From Oceanimonas doudoroffii (GTDB lineage Bacteria; Pseudomonadota; Gammaproteobacteria; Enterobacterales; Aeromonadaceae), in NCBI RefSeq assembly GCF_002242685.1, contig NZ_NBIM01000001.1, forward strand, positions 1,612,001-1,676,000: a stretch of 64,000 bases of DNA, written 5' to 3'. A model generated the notes under the pieces. The model was not told the DNA's origin and searched no databases. It saw only the letters and a program-made list of their open reading frames with translations. The translations under genes were made by a program, and so were the position numbers. Each line of letters opens with the position of its first letter. Position 1 is the stretch's first letter. This document shows, one piece after another, positions 60,461 to 64,000 of the stretch.

Positions 60461-61654
60461 TCAGGGAGCAAATCCGAACCAGTGGGCGGACAACCACAGC
60501 TTCATGGCCTCGGCGGTCATGGGTCGGCAGATAAAGTAACCCTGGGCATAATCACAGCCCATTTGTTTCAGGATCTGAAACTCGTCCCTGCTTTCAATGC
60601 CCTCTGCCACCACCCTGATGCCGCAGGCTTGCGCCAGGGCAATGCTGGCGTGGCACATTTTCAGTGTGGCCGGGCTGCTGGTGATGCCGGTGACAAAGGA
60701 TCTGTCCAGCTTTAGTTCATCAAAGGGATAGTCCCTCAGCCTGTTCATATTTGAATAACCGGTACCAAAGTCATCCATTGACAGCCCGAATCCCGCCATC
60801 TTGATTCGCGCGGTGATCTCCAGCGGCGCCCTGGTATCCTCCAGCACGCGCCCTTCAGTCACCTCAAAGATAAAGTCGGAAGGGGAAAAGCCTCGCTCCA
60901 GCACCAGGGCGCACATGCCATTCATAAAATTCGGGGACATCAGGCTCAGCATGGAGACGTTCACCGACACCGAAAAGGGCTGGCTCTTCTCCAGCCACAG
61001 GCGGCTGTCGTGCAGGGCGTTTTCCATCACCAGCCGGGTCAGGGCATCGATGTGCCCTTGTTGTTCCGCCAGGGTAATAAAGTGATCGGGAGAGAGGATG
61101 CCGCACCTCGGGTGCCGCCAGCGCACCAGGGCTTCAACCCCGGCAATGGCGCCATTGGTCAGGGCCACCTTGGGCTGGTACACATTGAAAAACTCCCTGC
61201 GCTGCAGGGCGCTCGGCAAATCCTTCGCCAACTCGTCCCGGCAATGCCTGTCGGGATGGGCAAAGGGCCGGCGCGTTTCCTCCATCAGCGCCTGCAGCGT
61301 CGAGAATGACACCGGTTTCTCCAGTCGAGCCGCCACCCTGAGGTGACAGGCCTTGGACAGCTCTTCCGCGGTGCGCATGATTTTTTGGTCATGGCCGCTG
61401 ACCAGCACCAGGGCGCCGTTAAAGCCCAACTCCTCAAGCTTTCGAATAAAGGAAAAACCGTCCATTTCCGGCATATTGATATCCAGAAACACCATGTCCG
61501 GGCTCGTCTCCTGGCCATTCATGCGTGCCAGCGCGCGCCGCGCACTGGTGCATCCGGTGGCCATGCACCCTTCCAGTCGGTTTAACATGCCCACCAGCAG
61601 TTTCAGGGTCACGATATCATCATCGATCACCAGCACCTCGATACCCGTATCCAT
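60461..61654 (-). CDS. Response regulator with EAL cyclic-di-GMP phosphodiesterase domain
   Basis: Protein of 397 residues. The receiver domain (about 5-125) has DDD near residue 11-13 and the phospho-Asp in DMVFLDINMPEMDG. The EAL domain (about 145-390) has GVEALVRWRHPR, NVSMLSL, FEVTEGRVLED, DDFGTGYSNMNRL, KLDRSFV and EGIES, so the main metal and catalytic residues are retained. It should hydrolyse c-di-GMP upon phosphorylation. Seven bases separate it from the hybrid kinase upstream, its likely partner. Confidence 0.9.
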   Translation of the reverse strand: MDTGIEVLVIDDDIVTLKLLVGMLNRLEGCMATGCTSARRALARMNGQETSPDMVFLDINMPEMDGFSFIRKLEELGFNGALVLVSGHDQKIMRTAEELSKACHLRVAARLEKPVSFSTLQALMEETRRPFAHPDRHCRDELAKDLPSALQRREFFNVYQPKVALTNGAIAGVEALVRWRHPRCGILSPDHFITLAEQQGHIDALTRLVMENALHDSRLWLEKSQPFSVSVNVSMLSLMSPNFMNGMCALVLERGFSPSDFIFEVTEGRVLEDTRAPLEITARIKMAGFGLSMDDFGTGYSNMNRLRDYPFDELKLDRSFVTGITSSPATLKMCHASIALAQACGIRVVAEGIESRDEFQILKQMGCDYAQGYFICRPMTAEAMKLWLSAHWFGFAP

Positions 61655-61661
61655 TGCGCCC

Positions 61662-64000
61662 TCAAGTCATTATTTTACCGATGTGTGCCAGAACGCGGCC
61701 GACCTCGCGGTCCAGCTCGTCCATGGTGTTGTTCGAAATGCCCTCCTTGTTCCGGCAGACGGTTTCCACCTCGAAAAACAGCTCGCCCAACCGTTGTGCT
61801 CCCACGGCCCGGGACGAGGACTTCAGGGTGTGAGCCAACGCCTGCAGCCGTGACCATTCCCCGCTGGCAAAGGCCCGGGTTATTTCTGGTAAATCCTGGT
61901 TGAGCTGCTGCATATAATCCTGAAGCAGTTCACCAAACAGCGCTTCGTCATTACCCACCAGCTCTCGAAGCACCTCGGTGTCAATGGTGTGGTCACGCGC
62001 GTCGCCTCCCTCAACACCGGTACCGTTACCGGCATCACTGGTTTTTTCCTGCGGCAGCCACTTTTCCAGCATTTCCTTCAGCCGGGCCAGTTCGACCGGC
62101 TTGGTCAGGTAATCGTTCATGCCCTTTTCAAAACAGCGGGCCATTTCTTCCTTGAAGGCATTGGCCGTCAGGGCCACCACCGGAATGGCGGCGCCGTCCC
62201 TCTCTTCGCTGCGCAGTTGCTCGACAAACTGATAACCGTCCATTTCAGGCATGCTCAGATCGGTAAAGATCAGGTGGTAGTGACTCTCGTGGATCGCACT
62301 CAGTGCCTCCACGCCATTGCCGGCCAGATCGGCGTCATAGCCGAGCAGATCCAGCTGCTGCACGATGACCTTCTGGTTCACCACATTGTCTTCCACCACC
62401 AGAATACGCGCCTTGCCTCGATCGGCACCTTCAGCCGAGCCGGCGTGTTTTTCCATCACACCGTTGTGTTCGGGCAGCGTAACCAGCCCGGCCGCCATCA
62501 TCACCGCTTCCATAAAGGCGGCACGACGAAGCAGGTTGGCATCAATCATCACATGATCTTCCGCCACTCGTCGGGCACTGCGCCGGGCCCCGCGCTCAAT
62601 GGTCAGAAAGCTCACCTTGCTGCCGGTCCAGGCCGACGCCGCCTGCCTCAATGCCGCCAGGACGTTTTCCTGGTGGGGCTGGTCATAAATCCAGACCCAG
62701 TCCCCCGACGAATAACGGGGCGCCATGCTTTCGGCCACCTGGATCGTCTCGGCAAATTTCACCCTGGCCCGGTCATGGTCAAGGTAACACATCAGGCCCG
62801 AGACAATGCCCTGTTCATCCCCAATCACCAGACAGTTCAGCCCCTCGACCTGGTCATGGCCCGTCTTTGCCGGTTCATCATCGACTGCCACCTCAAACGG
62901 CAGGCTCACGCTGAAACGGCTGCCGTTATCGGGCTCACTGGTCACCGCGATATTGCCCTCCAGCAAGCCCACCAGGTGATGGGTAATGGCCAGCCCCAGT
63001 CCGGTACCGCCAAAGCGACGGGTGGTGCTGGAGTCGGCCTGCATAAAGGCCTGAAACAGGTTGGCCACCACCTGCTCGTTCATGCCGATGCCGTTATCGA
63101 GCACATCCAGCCTGACGCTGATGGCAGAGGGCGCACTCTGCGTCATGTTAAGGCTGACGGACACCTTGCCGGGCTGCTTGGTGCTGCTGAACTTGATGGC
63201 ATTGCTGATCAGGTTGATCAGTATCTGGCGCAGGCGCAGGCTGTCGGATTTCACTCGCGACGGCAGCGCCGGATCCACAAACATGGTCAGCTCCACCCCG
63301 GAGGAGCGAGCCTGGTAATCAAACATCTGGCATACCTGCTCCACCAACGCGGTCAAGTCCAGCGGCTCTTTCACCACATCCAGGGTACCGGACTCTATTT
63401 TTGAAAATTCCAGAATGGAGTTAATCAGTTCGGTCAGGGAGATAGAGGAGGAATAGATGACGTCCATCACTTCCTTTTGTTTTTGGCTCAGGCCGGTCTG
63501 GTAGATCACCTCCAGCATGCCCACCACGCCATTGAGCGGCGTACGAATTTCATGACTCATGGTGGCCAGAAAATAGGATTTGGCCTTGTTGGCCTTTTCC
63601 GCATTCTGCTGTGCCTGCAGCAATTCTGCGGTGCGCTCCTTGATGCGGTCTTCCAGCTGATCGGTCAGTTGCCTGAGCTCGCCGGTGCGGGCTTCCACCA
63701 GATCTTCCAGGCCCAGGTTCAGCTCAAACAGGCGCTTGCTGCTCTTCTTTAGATTGTCTTCCGCCACCTTGCGTTCGGTGATGTCTACCGCAGCGATGAT
63801 AACCTTTTCGACCCGGCCGTTATCATCCCGCACCGGAATGATGTTCATGTCCACAAAGAGCGCCTGGCCGTCTTGTCTGGTCAGGGCAACATCGCGCCTG
63901 ACCGCCATGCCTCGCCAGGCGTCGTTGATGTCTTTCCGCAGCCGTTGCCGCTCTTCTTCCCGGTCATGCAACCAGTAGGCGTCGGTCACCCGCACGCCAA
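61662..64000 (-). CDS. Hybrid sensor histidine kinase (PAS-HisKA-HATPase-REC-HPt), 5' end outside window
   Basis: At least 779 residues; the start lies beyond base 64000. Visible order: partial PAS domain (VAVDITERK-type end), coiled coil, HisKA (phospho-His in FLATMSHEIRTPLNGVVGML), HATPase (DNGIGM, GGTGLGLAI), a degenerate receiver-like block, a true receiver (phospho-Asp in LIFTDLSMPEMDG) and a C-terminal HPt domain (His in LAHTLKSSSRAVG). This is the BarA/EvgS layout for a multi-step phosphorelay. The likely output is the adjacent REC-EAL protein. Confidence 0.9.
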   Translation of the reverse strand, partial: GVRVTDAYWLHDREEERQRLRKDINDAWRGMAVRRDVALTRQDGQALFVDMNIIPVRDDNGRVEKVIIAAVDITERKVAEDNLKKSSKRLFELNLGLEDLVEARTGELRQLTDQLEDRIKERTAELLQAQQNAEKANKAKSYFLATMSHEIRTPLNGVVGMLEVIYQTGLSQKQKEVMDVIYSSSISLTELINSILEFSKIESGTLDVVKEPLDLTALVEQVCQMFDYQARSSGVELTMFVDPALPSRVKSDSLRLRQILINLISNAIKFSSTKQPGKVSVSLNMTQSAPSAISVRLDVLDNGIGMNEQVVANLFQAFMQADSSTTRRFGGTGLGLAITHHLVGLLEGNIAVTSEPDNGSRFSVSLPFEVAVDDEPAKTGHDQVEGLNCLVIGDEQGIVSGLMCYLDHDRARVKFAETIQVAESMAPRYSSGDWVWIYDQPHQENVLAALRQAASAWTGSKVSFLTIERGARRSARRVAEDHVMIDANLLRRAAFMEAVMMAAGLVTLPEHNGVMEKHAGSAEGADRGKARILVVEDNVVNQKVIVQQLDLLGYDADLAGNGVEALSAIHESHYHLIFTDLSMPEMDGYQFVEQLRSEERDGAAIPVVALTANAFKEEMARCFEKGMNDYLTKPVELARLKEMLEKWLPQEKTSDAGNGTGVEGGDARDHTIDTEVLRELVGNDEALFGELLQDYMQQLNQDLPEITRAFASGEWSRLQALAHTLKSSSRAVGAQRLGELFFEVETVCRNKEGISNNTMDELDREVGRVLAHIGKIMT

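Overview
The window is about 64 kb of GC-rich chromosomal DNA with gamma-proteobacterial gene content: EttA, RhlE, a tonB-exbBD-hutBCD haem locus, a CrbS/CrbR-type two-component pair, flavohaemoglobin and an EmrE-type SMR pump. A marine Aeromonadales member of the Oceanimonas/Zobellella/Oceanisphaera kind fits best; this is inferred from gene content only. I saw no rRNA, tRNA, CRISPR array, insertion sequence or phage gene.

Layout. 0.1-9.1 kb: response regulator crbR converging on hybrid kinase crbS, hcaT-like MFS gene, chaN-like lipoprotein, emrE-type pump, glycerophosphodiesterase and rhlE. 9.2-11.4 kb: a benzoate-transporter-family (YdcO-like) gene divergent from a SutR-like XRE-cupin regulator, with a palindromic operator between, then a CBS-domain protein. 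11.5-19.1 kb: haem uptake, with a TonB-dependent receptor plus hutX and hutZ on the minus strand, divergent from tonB-exbB-exbD-hutB-hutC-hutD, and Fur-box-like elements between. 19.2-22.7 kb: a small secreted protein, an orphan BMP-family binding protein, a REP-like palindrome and ettA.

22.8-40.6 kb is the main accessory block. It is one minus-strand run: IclR regulator, Rieske ferredoxin, small HTH-like protein, Rieske oxygenase alpha subunit, SDR, type I extradiol dioxygenase, ferredoxin reductase, MFS transporter, cupin, alpha/beta hydrolase, an atypical SDR, aspartate-dehydrogenase-like enzyme, aldehyde dehydrogenase, ThDP-dependent enzyme, then a tripartite tricarboxylate (Tct) transporter and a Tsx-like outer-membrane channel. 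Together these suggest ring dihydroxylation, rearomatisation, meta cleavage and hydrolysis, joined to deamination/decarboxylation/aldehyde oxidation and a dedicated uptake route. The substrate cannot be read from sequence. No hydratase/aldolase lower-pathway genes are present. A 14-base motif is shared, in opposite orientation, by the promoter regions of the catabolic operon and the Tct operon, so they are probably one regulon.

40.7-45 kb: LprI-like protein, AzlCD exporter, MocR regulator, then an IclR regulator that is the last gene of a second transport/catabolic locus (44-50 kb): TRAP binding protein, fused TRAP permease, GlcG/HbpS-like protein, and a divergent GMC oxidoreductase, with two copies of an IclR-type operator between. 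50-56.7 kb: YeeE/YedE transporter, phytanoyl-CoA-dioxygenase-family enzyme divergent from a LysR regulator, M14-like metallopeptidase overlapping an alpha/beta hydrolase, and an Na+/H+ antiporter-family protein. 56.8-60.4 kb: DUF4202 protein divergent from hmp with two NsrR-like sites, a glutaredoxin-like protein, a CitE-like lyase and a small entericidin-type lipoprotein. 60.4-64 kb: REC-EAL response regulator behind a large hybrid histidine kinase whose start lies outside the window.
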